The notes beneath the pieces are model-generated. The model was not told the origin of the DNA, did not search any database, and worked only from the letters and a program-made list of their open reading frames with translations. Shown piece by piece: positions 11,103 to 21,861 of a stretch of 64,000 nucleotides of DNA. The first letter of the stretch is position 1. Every line of letters begins with the position of its first letter. Location of the stretch: the NCBI RefSeq assembly GCF_030272615.1, contig NC_081410.1:288795957-288859956 (forward strand), read 5' to 3'. The position numbers and the translations under genes were made by a program. The stretch is from Cryptomeria japonica. Lineage: Eukaryota > Streptophyta > Pinopsida > Cupressales > Cupressaceae.

Positions 11103-13132
11103 ATGGCACATGTTCCCCCTAGAAATTTGATGACCTGGAATAACGGGAGCCCTCTCATCCCCCCTACTCCAACTATAGTTTGGGGGCCAATCCCTGCAGC
11201 CACACTGAAAGCCATACCTAAGTTTACTGGAGAATGTCATAAGACTCCCGAGGAACATTTGCAAGATATAGCCAGTGTTTGTATTGTCCATGGTATTATT
11301 GGGCAACATGTAGCCTTGATATTGCTTATAGCCTCTTTCAAGGGAAGAGCTCTAGATTGGTTCAGATCATTGGGTCCTAATACTATAGCGTATTGAGACC
11401 AGCTAGGTGATCATTTCTTCCTGAGATTCTCTGACAAGGCCGACATATCATCATTGATGCACCAGTTGATCACAATAGAGAGGGCCCCTCAGGAAGCACT
11501 GACAGAATGCAATTTAAGATTCTATAGAACCTAGCAAAGGATACCTCTATCCACCTGCCCTCTTGCGGATATGGTGTTCATCTTTTACTTGAATGCTTTC
11601 AATTCTAACATATCAGTGATGATCCAATATCTAGGAGGCAATACCCTACCGCAAGCATTCGACATAGCAGTCCAAACAAAAAATAATTTGATCAATGTCA
11701 GGAAGCTTTCCCCTTGCCCCATCATGCCATTTTTTCCTGAGATATATCACCAAACTCCTGAAGAGGCTGCTCCTAGAACATCTACCCTGCAATCTATGTA
11801 TGTGTATCCCGTCCCTAAGCAAACGTATGTCCCTCCACAAGTCTCTAGCCATGGAAATCAGTGACATGAAGGACTTGTTGAGATCCTTCTCAAACGAAAT
11901 TGTCAATCTGAAAAGAGCCCAAATCTCATCCGCTAGACACCCTTTTAGGCAAAACTTCCAAGCAAATAGATCCCCATACCAACATAATTAGCATGTAAAT
12001 CATCATGCTGATAAATCTACCTAGCCAAACCACCAAATAGTCCCAATCCCCAATCCTTTGTAGACCATTTACCCCAACACCAACAAGGAGTTGGCAGTGG
12101 GTCAAAATAATCTAGTGGATGATACTAACTCTTGGTGTTTTCCATGTAATAATGTTCACACTCCAAGAAATTGTCCGAGATGAAATTTACAGAAAAATAT
12201 TGCAGAGCAGCAGAGTTTAGGTGTGATGCCAGATGAGTCTATTTATGCATCCCTTGGTATGGATAATGTATCTCTCATCGCCCAAATGTAGGGTATGTCG
12301 ATGCAACAAGAAGCAAAGATAGCCCCAGATTACATATTGTTCTCTTGGATGTAGGACGAAGATGTAGTGCTCCCTAATGGTGCAACTACTTCAAAGGAGG
12401 GAGTCCCCTTCATTTAATCAGATTATAATCTCCTCTCTAAAAGGCATTTCACCAAGGAGAATATGAACACATCAGGGAGAGTTTCCGTAGATAAAGCTCC
12501 TAAGCAACCTATGGTTGTTCCCATGTACCCAAGGAAAGAGTTCATCCCTCCTAAGCCAAGAGAGCCAAAAGCATCGGTGCCTAAAATACTAGACATGGTG
12601 GAGAGGCTCAAGAAAGCTCTGACCAATGTATCTTTGTGGGATCTCCTTAGCATCCCAGAGAAAAAGAATAAGTTGAAAGAGGTCCTATCAAACGTCGTGA
12701 GAAGTGCAAATGGAAATGCAGCCAAAGCTCTACAGATCAACAAAAGAGAGTTCTATCCCTCTACAGATAAATCATACTCTCCGATGGTGTTAACCAATGA
12801 GACCATGCCTCCCAAGTCTCAAATGGAAGGTAAGCCCAAATAGAATCCATTCTATCTGACCCTTATAGTTGGGGATAAACTCTTGCATAATTATATGATA
12901 GATTCTGGAGCTAGCACCACTGTCATGCCTTGATAGATAGCTGACGTCTTGAATATCAGGTATGAGCCTTTAAGTAGAGGAGTCATTTAATTAGACGAGA
13001 ATAAAGTCTAGAAAATAGGCCTTATCAAAAGTCTCCCGCTGACATTGTTTGCATGTACTAGTGTTACTATGTCCCAAGAACCAGTGGTCATTGACATCCC
13101 GTCAGTTTTTGGGCTTTGCCTTTCCCAGGATG
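11103..13132 (+). pseudogene. gag-pro: gypsy gag-protease polyprotein, decayed
   Basis: The start at 11103 opens the gag frame. Residues encoded at about 11330-11700 carry the retrotransposon gag core, including ALDWFRSLG and a following leucine-rich helix. A frameshift near 11860 moves reading into the frame that also encodes a nucleocapsid zinc knuckle (Cys-X2-Cys-X3-His-X4-Cys, 12136-12174), a basic linker with SLWDLLSIPEK (about 12630), and an aspartic protease with the active-site motif IDSGAST (about 12900). Premature stops include TGA for Trp at 11395, TAG at 11533 and 12841, and TGA-TAG after VMP. Gag would form the particle and the protease would mature it. The protease C-terminal part (FGLCLSQD) stops at about 13132, where copia-type sequence begins. 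Confidence 0.82.
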
Positions 13133-13392
13133 CCGATTACTGCTTTACATGTAATGTTTATGGCCATAAGGAAAGGGAATGTAGAATGATAGCTAGAAAG
13201 GATAATGTAGGATCTCATAGAAAACATGTTGATAGGAAGAATGTATCTAGAATTAGATACATGCATGTTCCTTCTCCTAGTTTTGCAAAGATTATTTTTC
13301 ATAACTATAATGGATCTGGCCATAGTGAATTTGAATGCAGAAAGAGGAACCTGCAACTATATGGAGGCCAACAAAATGGCCATGCTCTATAG
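13045..13392 (+). pseudogene. in-frame chimera: gypsy protease tail + copia zinc knuckles
   Basis: A 115-codon open frame whose first ~29 residues are the end of the gypsy protease and whose remainder is nucleocapsid of another element. It holds one intact CCHC knuckle (CFTCNVYGHKEREC, 13141-13182). A second at 13297-13338 has lost its first two cysteines (Phe and Tyr instead) but keeps His and the last Cys. The spacing matches the multi-knuckle protein at 51246-51578 on the minus strand. The join is a by-product of insertion or deletion, and there is no sign that it was selected. Confidence 0.65.
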
Positions 13393-14673
13393 AAAAGTGA
13401 AAACAAAGCATATGGAAAGCAAAAACCTGCATGGAACCAAAGGAGATATGTCTCTACAGGAGTAAGAGGTCCACTGGTTCCAGTTGCTAGTCAAAGTAAC
13501 ATGACCACGAGAAGATGGTCAAACCGATATGAAAAGAGGTTCCCCAAAATTGAAGTTGGGATTGATGTTGTGTGCTACTACAACACCATTTCTAGTGGAA
13601 ATGATGAGACCAGAAAAGAAAGATCCCATCAGCAAAAGAAGGTAAACCCTGCTCTTTGGACTGAAAAGGGGAAGTAAAGTGAGACCAGGCAGGTATAGAG
13701 GAAGAGGACCATGGACTAACACTATGCATTCAATGCACATGTGACATCTCCTAAAGCCTAAAGGAGATGCAATATCATAGGGGGAGTAATTCACTAAGCT
13801 CATCATTCACCCCCTCAGTGATGAAAGCAACATGGAAGACAATACTATTGCTAGTATGAATTTAGAAAATGAGAAGATAAAAGTGTTTAAGTGTTTCCTT
13901 GACTACACACCTGCAGATCAGTGATGGATCACCACTACATGATTCAATGAATAATGGTTAACAGTTGGTATCAGGTGTTAACTGGTATGTGCAGAATGTT
14001 ACTGACATGAATGCAAAATAGGTTATGTAAGACAATGAAGTTGAAAATCATAGCAATAACCCCGGTAGCAGGAAATGTTGAGTTTATGTCTTAGGATCAT
14101 ATCATAAGCTGTGATGAATACAATGTAGTTAAAGGATCATCTAATGATCACACATACATAGCTAAACTGGTATATGGTGGAGAATGGAACTCCGGTATTG
14201 TACCTAACTAGAGATGAGGACCTGAGATGTATGACTCAGGGAGAGTTCAAGTGATCGTGATGAAGAGATGGCTTGCTTGAACTAGTAAGTATGATGACTA
14301 CCCAAACTAAAGGAGATGGAATTTGCAAAGGTGTTGTAGTTTAACTGACAAGAGAGCAATATTCACTGACATATCAACAATTGGTATCATTCTTTCTTGA
14401 CTTCGGACCCGCATACTCAATTGGTGTCAGTTGATGGTTAAGTTCCCCATTTCAAGTGTTGTGACTTGAGAAGATGTAACAACAAGTGACTAGATAACAA
14501 GTGGTATCTAAGGAAGTGTTACATCCAATAAAGACAAAGGTGGAGAAATTAATCTATCAGTGATCGACACATACAAAGAGTAATAATAGCCTGACAGTGC
14601 CCTTTGTCATTGTGTCAAAGGGGGAGAATAATTTTGTAGTATGTCAGACACTACATGTGTTGACATCAATGCT
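13393..14673. other. decayed internal region of the truncated copia element
   Basis: Continues the nucleocapsid frame to about 13670 with a possible third degenerate knuckle (CYYN near 13572). After that no frame is readable. AG-rich sequence with repeated TTGGTATCA-like words follows. An ancestral long ORF like that at 47304-50627 may have been here but I cannot recognise it. Confidence 0.45.
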
Positions 14674-14685
14674 AAAGGGGGAGAT
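14674..14685 (+). other. polypurine tract
   Basis: AAAGGGGGAGAT directly precedes the LTR. The identical 12-mer is found, on the minus strand, before the 3' LTRs of both other copia elements (33439-33450 and 47013-47024). Confidence 0.85.
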
Positions 14686-16876
14686 TGTTGGCATTGTGTT
14701 GTCATTGATGTCAATCGGTATGGGATGACCACGGGTAGTTGAGATGCATGTGCAACACTGATATGAAGGAGTATAGTATGTGATAGCTTGGATATAACCT
14801 TGTTTTGCTGAACATCGGTAAAGGTAAAGCAGATGCTCACAGAATTCATCAGTACAAAAGTTAGCGCCTGACTTGTGTGATGAGATGGAGAAGTGTTTTG
14901 AGTGGTTGCTTGTGATGAAGAGGCAAAATATTATCTAAATCACTTCAACACTAGAAGAGAAGAATGAACCGGTACGTTTTAAGGTTGCAGAACAATGGGA
15001 CTCTCACCATGTGAAGAAGCAGTCATCATGAAAAGCAATGATTAATAGTAAATGTGCTCACATAAGATCACATGAAGAGCATTGTAGGATGTAGAAGACA
15101 AGGTGTTACTCCATCAAGTAAGTGGAGCTTATCACCTGTTATGCTTTGAGTGCATCTTAGTTTGGAGAGATAAGAATGAAGAGGTATGAGGAGATGCTAG
15201 TATAGAGGGAGTAAGAAGTGTTTGTCTTCTTGACAAACCGGTTGAGATATGGTCAAAGATAATCAAGGAAAAGGAAAGGCTGAGTAGATGCAAATAGAGG
15301 AATCTAACCTGAATGAAAGAAGAAGGAGCCTTAAGAAATAATGATGACATGATGTCATCAAGAGTGGTAACTGATATGTAAGTGTACCAGTTATAAAAGC
15401 AAGGTGCAGTTGTAAAAGACCTCCCCGTTGTGGAAATAAGCATACTTAGGACTTACCAGTCTAGAGACCGATCTGAGAGTTTCATCGATAGTTCAAGATG
15501 AGAGCAGATATGACAAGGTAACTAGTAGAATGGTTGAGACTGGAAGGGTTAGCAAACTGGCTGAAGTAAGGAACCGGTAGGGTGGTTGGTCGGTGATCCT
15601 ACTTGGACCCACTTGAAGTGCCAAGCTAGAAGATAGCCAACATGGAGTCAACATGGCAAACCTGCGGTTGGATAAATATAGAATATACAATGACAGGGTT
15701 GTTGTAGGGTTGGTCAATCTTAATGAAAAGTCACTCAAATCACAACACATGTTGCAAAGTGATTGTTGCGGTTTTAGGATTGAGGTTGGAAAGACAAGTA
15801 CAAGCTAGCTAAGAGATATTAAGAAGATCGAGGCGATGAAGGAAACAACCTGCCAGATCTTTCGTGACTAACCAAAGGATTTTCTATGAAGGTAAAAAGA
15901 AAATCACCAGGAATGAAGGGTGTGATCAAGGAGATGCGACTATGGTGGAGATATGCATTTAGATGTCAAATAGATCAAATCATGCAAGATCTGATTGGAT
16001 TTGATTTGCCTCGATGATGGTGAGGAAACCCTAACCACCTGAAATTTGAATTGGATTTTGGCGAGAAATCTGGGCTATAAGTAAAGAGGCCAAAGAGATT
16101 GTTTGTTGCTAATGAAGAGGTGAATATTGTGTTGTTGTGAGGTGGAAGACTTCTGCCAGTAAGAACAAGATCAGACGAGTGCTTAATGAGCATCTAAGAA
16201 GAGAGTGAGAGTGAACCTAGTTGAAGTCTTCAATCGGTTGGAGAGAAGAACTAGTAGTTCTTACACCAACAGAGTGTGATACCAGTGATGTGGTGAAGGT
16301 GAGTTGTAGATTCAACAAAGAAGCAGCATGTGCAGAGCAGGAAGAAGAGTGAGTCGGTAAAGGAGAGAAGGTACTTCACCGATAGAGTAAGATATTTGAT
16401 AAAGTTACAAGATTCACTTGCAACATGATAATAGCTTATGTATTTGAAGTTTTCATTGTGAACACTAAGTTGTAGCTCGGTGTAGGGGTTGGTGCTCCTT
16501 TGGGTTGTAGCCCATAAAACTGATAGAGGTTGTTGCTCCTTGGGTTGGTGCCCCAAATTCAGGGATTGATGCTCCTTGGGTTGGTGCCATAAACTCTGTA
16601 ACTATGTTTTACTGTGAGGTTGGATTGGAGCAGTAGTCTCCAACAACATTGCTCACCAAGGTTTTTCCCATATTGGGTTTTCCTCATATATATTGGTGTT
16701 ATATGATGTCACCTTGTGTCTGCATGTGTATTTGAGTTAGTTTGTTTACTTAGAGGTAAGTCTACATTGAGTTAGATGTATCAAGCGGTGTTGCTTTTAA
16801 AGTAGAGGTAAAAGGAAAATTTTTGAGAGCCACTGATTCACCCCCTCCCCCTCTTAGTGGTACATTGTGTCTGACA
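14686..16876 (+). repeat. 3' LTR of the truncated copia element
   Basis: Begins TGTTGGCATTGTG and ends TGACA after a C-rich tract and CTCTTAGTG. Near 16660 it has the GTTTTTCCC...GGGTTTTCC pair that also occurs on the minus strand in the other copia LTRs here. About 2.2 kb is long for copia. CCGGT words are frequent (for example 14970, 15237, 15570). Confidence 0.75.
16487..16600 (+). repeat. three degenerate ~37-bp repeats in the LTR
   Basis: The phrase TTGGTGCTCCTTTGGGTTG and close variants occur three times in succession (near 16490, 16529 and 16566), each followed by a variable CCCATAAA-like tail. Confidence 0.7.
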
Positions 16877-18116
16877 TTAACAGAGTTTTCTAAACATAGA
16901 GAAGATCATTTCGATCACCTCGAGCTGGTTTTCCAAAAGTTCCTCGAGTTTGGGATCTCTTTGAACCCAAATAATTGGATCTTCAGTGTCCCTCGAGGTA
17001 AGCTACTAGGACATATAGTGTCCAAGGAAGGCATCTCCATTGACCCTGACCAATCAATGCCAAGCTGATAAGATCCTACATGAATTCCACTATGGCTCAT
17101 CGAGAGGTCACTTCTTGGCACAAACAACTATCATCAAAATCACTCGTGCTGGGTATTTTTGGCCTTCTATGTTCAAGAAAGTGCACACTTTGGTGAGAGA
17201 ATGCAAGGAATGCCAATATGACACTGGCATGAGTAAAAAGGCGGCAATGTCACTCAGACCCATAATGGTGGAAGAGCCTTTTTCCCAATGGATCCTGAGC
17301 TCGGTCGGACACAAGTGGATCCTGACCACTATTGATTACATCCCCAGGTGGTCTGAAGCTATCCCCTTAAAGAATTCATCAGAATGTGAGATTCTGACAT
17401 TCCTGGAGGATTTGGTGTGCCGATATGGTCCATCAAAGACCATTATATCAGACAATGTGCATGCATTCAATGGCTCACAAATCACTCGATTTGCCCTTAG
17501 CAAGGGTATTTATCTCAAAACCTCTTCTAACTACTACCCACAAGGAAATGGGCTTATCGAGTCCACTAATAAGAATCTTATTAGACTCATCAAGAGGATA
17601 GGCTCAGAATACAAGATGGAATGACACCACCACTTGAGGAGCGTGTTGTGGGTTGACCAGACAACACCCAAGCAGGTCTTGAAAAACTCCCCATACAAGC
17701 TAGTCTACGATAAGGACCCACTGTTTCCCATCTCCTTAGAAATTCCAGCCCTACAGTTACTCAAGTCTATAGAAGTAGAATAAAATTGTCCCATGGATGT
17801 GAGGTTGGAAGAGATTATGGAACTAGAAGAAGCTAGAGAAACAACTTTCACATCTCTCCAGAACCGACAACAAACCATCAAGAAGTGGTTCGATAGAAAG
17901 AAGAGTTCTAATTCGGTTTTCAAACTAGGCGATCTCGTGCTGAAATATAATGATAGAGTGGCCAAGCTCGGTCAACATGCTAAATTTGATGGCTTGTGGG
18001 AGGGGCCATTTTACATCACAAATTGCAAGGGTTTCAATTCATTTGACCTCGAGGATATTCAGGGAGACTCTCTTTGGATCCTGGTCAACGAGTTTCACCT
18101 CAAACTACTTCATTAA
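16877..18116 (+). pseudogene. pol: gypsy RT C-terminal fragment fused to integrase
   Basis: From 16884 the frame encodes the end of a gypsy reverse transcriptase (HREDHFDHLELVFQ, then KLLGHIVSKEGISIDPD), up to about 17052. It then jumps straight, in another frame, to integrase, so the RT palm, RNase H and the linker are missing. Integrase residues from 17040 show a HHCC-like zinc-binding region ending CKECQ (17203-17217), the second catalytic Asp in IISDN (17448-17462), and the catalytic Glu in GNGLIEST (17545-17568), with 35 residues between Asp and Glu. The segment with the first catalytic Asp is deleted between FSQW and SSVGH near 17295. The C-terminal domain (17793-18116) has GDLVLKYND and GLWEGPFYI and ends at a natural stop. 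TGA at 17622 (for Trp) and TAA at 17781 interrupt it. It cannot encode an active enzyme. Confidence 0.85.
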
Positions 18117-18349
18117 AGTTTTCCATCTCTAAGTGTATATAATGTAAATATTGATTTTGCGTGCCTTATTTATTTTAATTATTCTTAGTTTTTTTCCAAG
18201 AAAAGCAAATGAAGTCACAAGATATGCAATAATTAAACAAGAAAAAAGAAAAAAACTATCATATTATGCATATTTTCTTACAATTCATAAGTGGACCTCT
18301 GGTCCTTTTTTACAAAAAGAAATAAGATGAAGCACTCTAGAACAAGATG
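18117..18349. other. spacer after integrase
   Basis: AT-rich, with a purine-rich stretch near 18240-18257. No frame is seen. Confidence 0.5.
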
Positions 18350-20170
18350 GCACTTTCTCACTGATCCTCCCCATCCTCATCATCCTCCATCTAAAAATAT
18401 GGGTCCTCACTATCATCTGGATTATCCTCCCCCTCTAAAAACTCATGGCCATGATCACCACCAGACACCCCAGACATGGAGATAACAACCAAGTTTAGTT
18501 GTATGTGCGGAGTCAAGACCCATGGAAAGATGTAGTCCCTTAAATTAGAGTACCATTCAGTACCATCTGGGACAAGAATTATCATGTGAACTCATAGGAG
18601 GAACTCCGTAGAAAGCTATGCACGAAACCGGTGGGTTGATAGCGTCATCGCTTTTAGACCATCGATAAGCGGCTGCCAAGTCACCTCCTTGCTAGAAGAA
18701 ATAAAGTGCCTCAGATCTGGTGCTAGAGGAAGGCCCCTCAAGGGGACATGGTATGCCACCAGATCTTCCAACCCTCGCAGATAGTCTTGGGAGAAGAGTG
18801 TCTAGGTGAGTTGCGAGGTCAATAGGTCAACCATTCCAGAATCTAGCAGTGAGGCCATGAAGCATGAACAGATGTCTGTAATTATACGTTACTGGTCTAC
18901 ATTGTCAATCAAATATTCATCAAGCACCCATTTGACAATGACAATTATCAGGGGGTTCTTCCACCTTATCATCATTTGTAGCCTCCAGTTAGAAATGTTC
19001 CCAAGGAAAGCAACTTGCACTTTGTTGTTGACGAGTCTAACAAGAGTATCCATATTTTGAAGAAACTCCATCGTTGAGGCTAGCACTGTGCAAAATAATT
19101 TTGAAAGAGACATTTATAACGAATTTTAGCTCAAGGTGACAAGTGGTTGAGATGCCAATGCTCCCGAATTCCAACGCTCTTGTCATTCTTCATTAATTTG
19201 CACAAGAAAATGAGATTTTATTCAAAGTTGGTGATATCCTACCTGGTACCTCAAAGTAGAAGTTGTTGCAAACAAACACCATGCGTATGTGTAGGTACAT
19301 CGTGTTTTTAAATTGACATTTGCAGGACTGTCTTAGCTTGTGTGAGCCTCGCTGTCTACCAATTTTCTTAAGAAGGAGATCCATCTGAATGAGTTTTTCA
19401 TCTCAAGTGGCTTGAATCCGTAGTAGGCTAAATAAGTGCTCTCTTGGAAAGCAAAAATGGTAGCACTCATCCTCATCAGAGTTAATTACAACTGCAAAGT
19501 AATTTGGCATACGTGTAAACAAACGCCTGCCATTAAGCACCCCCTTTTGTGGAAATCTAGGCATGCAATGCATTAAAGGAATGAGGTTTCTTGATTTTCA
19601 TCTTATTGCTCTTTTATAACCTAAGTGTTCAATGTTGTTTCAAAATTTGAAAGGTTGGCGGAGAAAGGCTCTCAAGCAAAAATTGGAAGCTGAAGCCACA
19701 TCCTTAGGCTCTGCTCATGGGGGATTATGGGTGGATGTTTTTGGGGAGCTCTCCTACTCATCACATGCTATCCCCCCCAAGGCGGAATACCCAAAAATCA
19801 AAGTAAAGATGAAGACGACCACCTGTAATACTTCTGCTGTGCTATATTCTTTTGAGAATGTTTTTGAGCCTGAAATATGCAAGCAACCCAAGAACCTAAG
19901 TGAGGGTTAATGCAGTAGAATTCTCCACCATAGGGTAGAACCACAATCAATGGAGGCTTGGTTTTAAAATAGCGACGTGTCTCAATTTGTGGTCCCTTTG
20001 GTTCCACACTGTCTAGAGCTCGTAGAGATCTCCTCCAACGGGTTTGACTCTGCCTCTTGTTCAATCAACAACTCTTTTTTTAGAGTAGTGATCTCCCCTG
20101 AAGCCATAAGGGCTATGATGTGATGTCCCATCTTTGAAGGGACATAAGTGTTCTCCGAGACAACCATGGA
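18350..20170 (-). pseudogene. decayed antisense ORF between integrase and 3' LTR
   Basis: Minus-strand protein-like stretches begin with MVVSENTYVPSKMGHH at 20167 and continue with frame changes to about 18350. The longest readable part (19113 to 18350, one frame) is broken only by TAA and TAG codons and ends in an acidic tail (EGEDNPDDSEDPYF near 18400). I do not recognise the family. Tat-lineage gypsy elements such as Grande and Retand are known to carry extra, sometimes antisense, frames at this position, which is the best parallel. The call rests on protein-like composition and position and is moderate. Confidence 0.45.
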
Positions 20171-20189
20171 AGAATTCTAGGGTACTAGA

Positions 20190-21861
20190 AGGGATGCCTT
20201 GTCTTTTTGCCAGAGTATGCTCAACCGGAGTCTGTCTTTTGGGCTCCCAAAGTTCCCTTCATCCTTCAGCAACTTAAAACACGAAGACCTCAAAGATATC
20301 TAATCTACTCTCACCTTCTTATGCGGTCATGAGAATGAACGAGACATTGCGACTGTGATGATGGGATTTCTTTTCAAGTGCAAAAAGCAGAGGGAGTCTT
20401 TGCATTTCAACTTCTCAGTTTTTATAGCCAAAGCCATGGTGAAGCAATTGTTAGAGTTTTAGTAGTTGCGGTGGTTCAAATTTACCTTGTTCTTGGTCCA
20501 TCTTCTCTTGCATCAAAATGAGGCCTTTTTTAGCCAATACATGCGGTTGGCTACCTGCGACAAGTCAGGAAACAAGATGTCGGTGTCGGATTGGACACCC
20601 ATGCTACTAGCTTCTTTTGATGCATACCAATTTTCTGACTGTTTCTTGACTCCCAAGCTTAAAGATTTTGGTTCAATCCCTAATGAATCACTGGCCCATT
20701 TCTCTTAGGTCCAGATGAATTGGATGCAAAATGAGCGCCCTCCATGCAACTAGTTCATAGGCAGTGATTTTTCTTTCGTCCGAGTGCATGGTTTCTCCGA
20801 GGAACCATTTCTCTTACCTGCCTATGTGACTGAGAGAACCCTTTCTCTGGAGATCACGCAATAGTTGGTGAGGATTGAGAGGGCCATCGGGCCGAGAAAT
20901 AATGATACCTCTATCATCGAGGACTACAAGGCAATTTGTCCAATCACTCTGGTCTAGAGGAACATCACAGAGGAGGTGCTGACATCCAAACTAGTGCAGC
21001 TTGGGTTAGTAGTAATTGATGATCCCTAGAGCTATGACCCAAATGGTTGCCTAAGTAGGAGGAAAAATGCAGTAAAGCATGAGTCGTAGAGCTCATGGGA
21101 GGGGTGCACAAACCCTTAGATTGATGACCTAACTTTGTATGTGGGTCTCAATGATTTTCCTATCCTCAAGTGCCCCGCATGGTTGAGCTTTTATTCAGTT
21201 GTGTAGAGATATAATCACGCAAATCCTATTCCTCGAGTGATTATTGAAGTCATGACTTCGGCTTCCTAACCCAGAAAGAGGTGAGTCAGCCTAGAGCTAA
21301 TATTGGGAATGCCCCCTTGGACGAGCTCTTTGAGATAAAATGGCATCAACATAGTAAATCTGATGAAGAGATAGGTGAGAGTTCCCCATGTGGGGACTCA
21401 TCTCTTGAGGTGGCCCATTGGTAGAACGTCGAGGTTATAAGTATTGAAGAACAAGATCCAGAGTCCCATATTCTCCTGCCTCTAGCCGGTTCCAATCGCA
21501 GGCCCCACTCCATGACCATTAAAAGACAAGTTGAGAAGAAGGTACTTGACTCCCCTCCTAAGAAAAAATAGTATCTAAGTTTTGCAAAGAAGGGCTTGTC
21601 TCCTCAAGCCCCAGGGGTCCCCTCAGATCCTCAACGATTGGTGACTTCCATGGTTTAGGTATGCCTTTCTTAGCCTTTTTCTTCTGCTCAAGCTGTTTCC
21701 TCTTCTATCTCTCTTGTCACAATGCAAACTCAGATTCCCATTGCCCTTATGTTAGCACCCACCAGGACGTCAATTGAACCCCAAGGTGCATTTTTGTAGG
21801 CCTCGATTCCATTCCTGACCCCCACTTTTATCCCTATGGGCTTGGTTTTAGAGAGTCCTGT
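20190..21861 (+). pseudogene. decayed sense ORF of the gypsy 3' region, part 1
   Basis: A plus-strand frame readable from about 20300 through 20708 and, with stops, to about 21000. It encodes basic then aromatic-rich sequence (for example MMGFLFKCKKQRESLHFNF near 20360). Towards 21600-21860 the sequence becomes Pro/Ser/Leu-rich. It is cut at 21862 by the large-LTR array, and a probable continuation is 55660-57475. It is divergent to the antisense frame just upstream. The family is unrecognised. Stops and indels make exact limits uncertain. Confidence 0.45.

Larger units (their letters stand above)
13133..16876 (+). mobile_element. 5'-truncated copia-type element
   Basis: Starts inside a multi-knuckle nucleocapsid frame, runs through about 1.3 kb without readable genes, then a polypurine tract (14674-14685) and a 2.2-kb LTR. 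There is no 5' LTR or primer-binding site, since gypsy protease sequence abuts directly on the left. No pol domain is seen. The polypurine tract, LTR ends and knuckles match the pol-less element at 45941-53500, so both probably belong to one clade. The left edge is a junction in sequence type, exact to about 10 bases; no target duplication can be shown. Confidence 0.72.

Noticed and set aside
19632-19910. Plus-strand ORF of 92 codons opposite the antisense frame
   Set aside because: It overlaps the better supported minus-strand text and shows no motif; probably a shadow.
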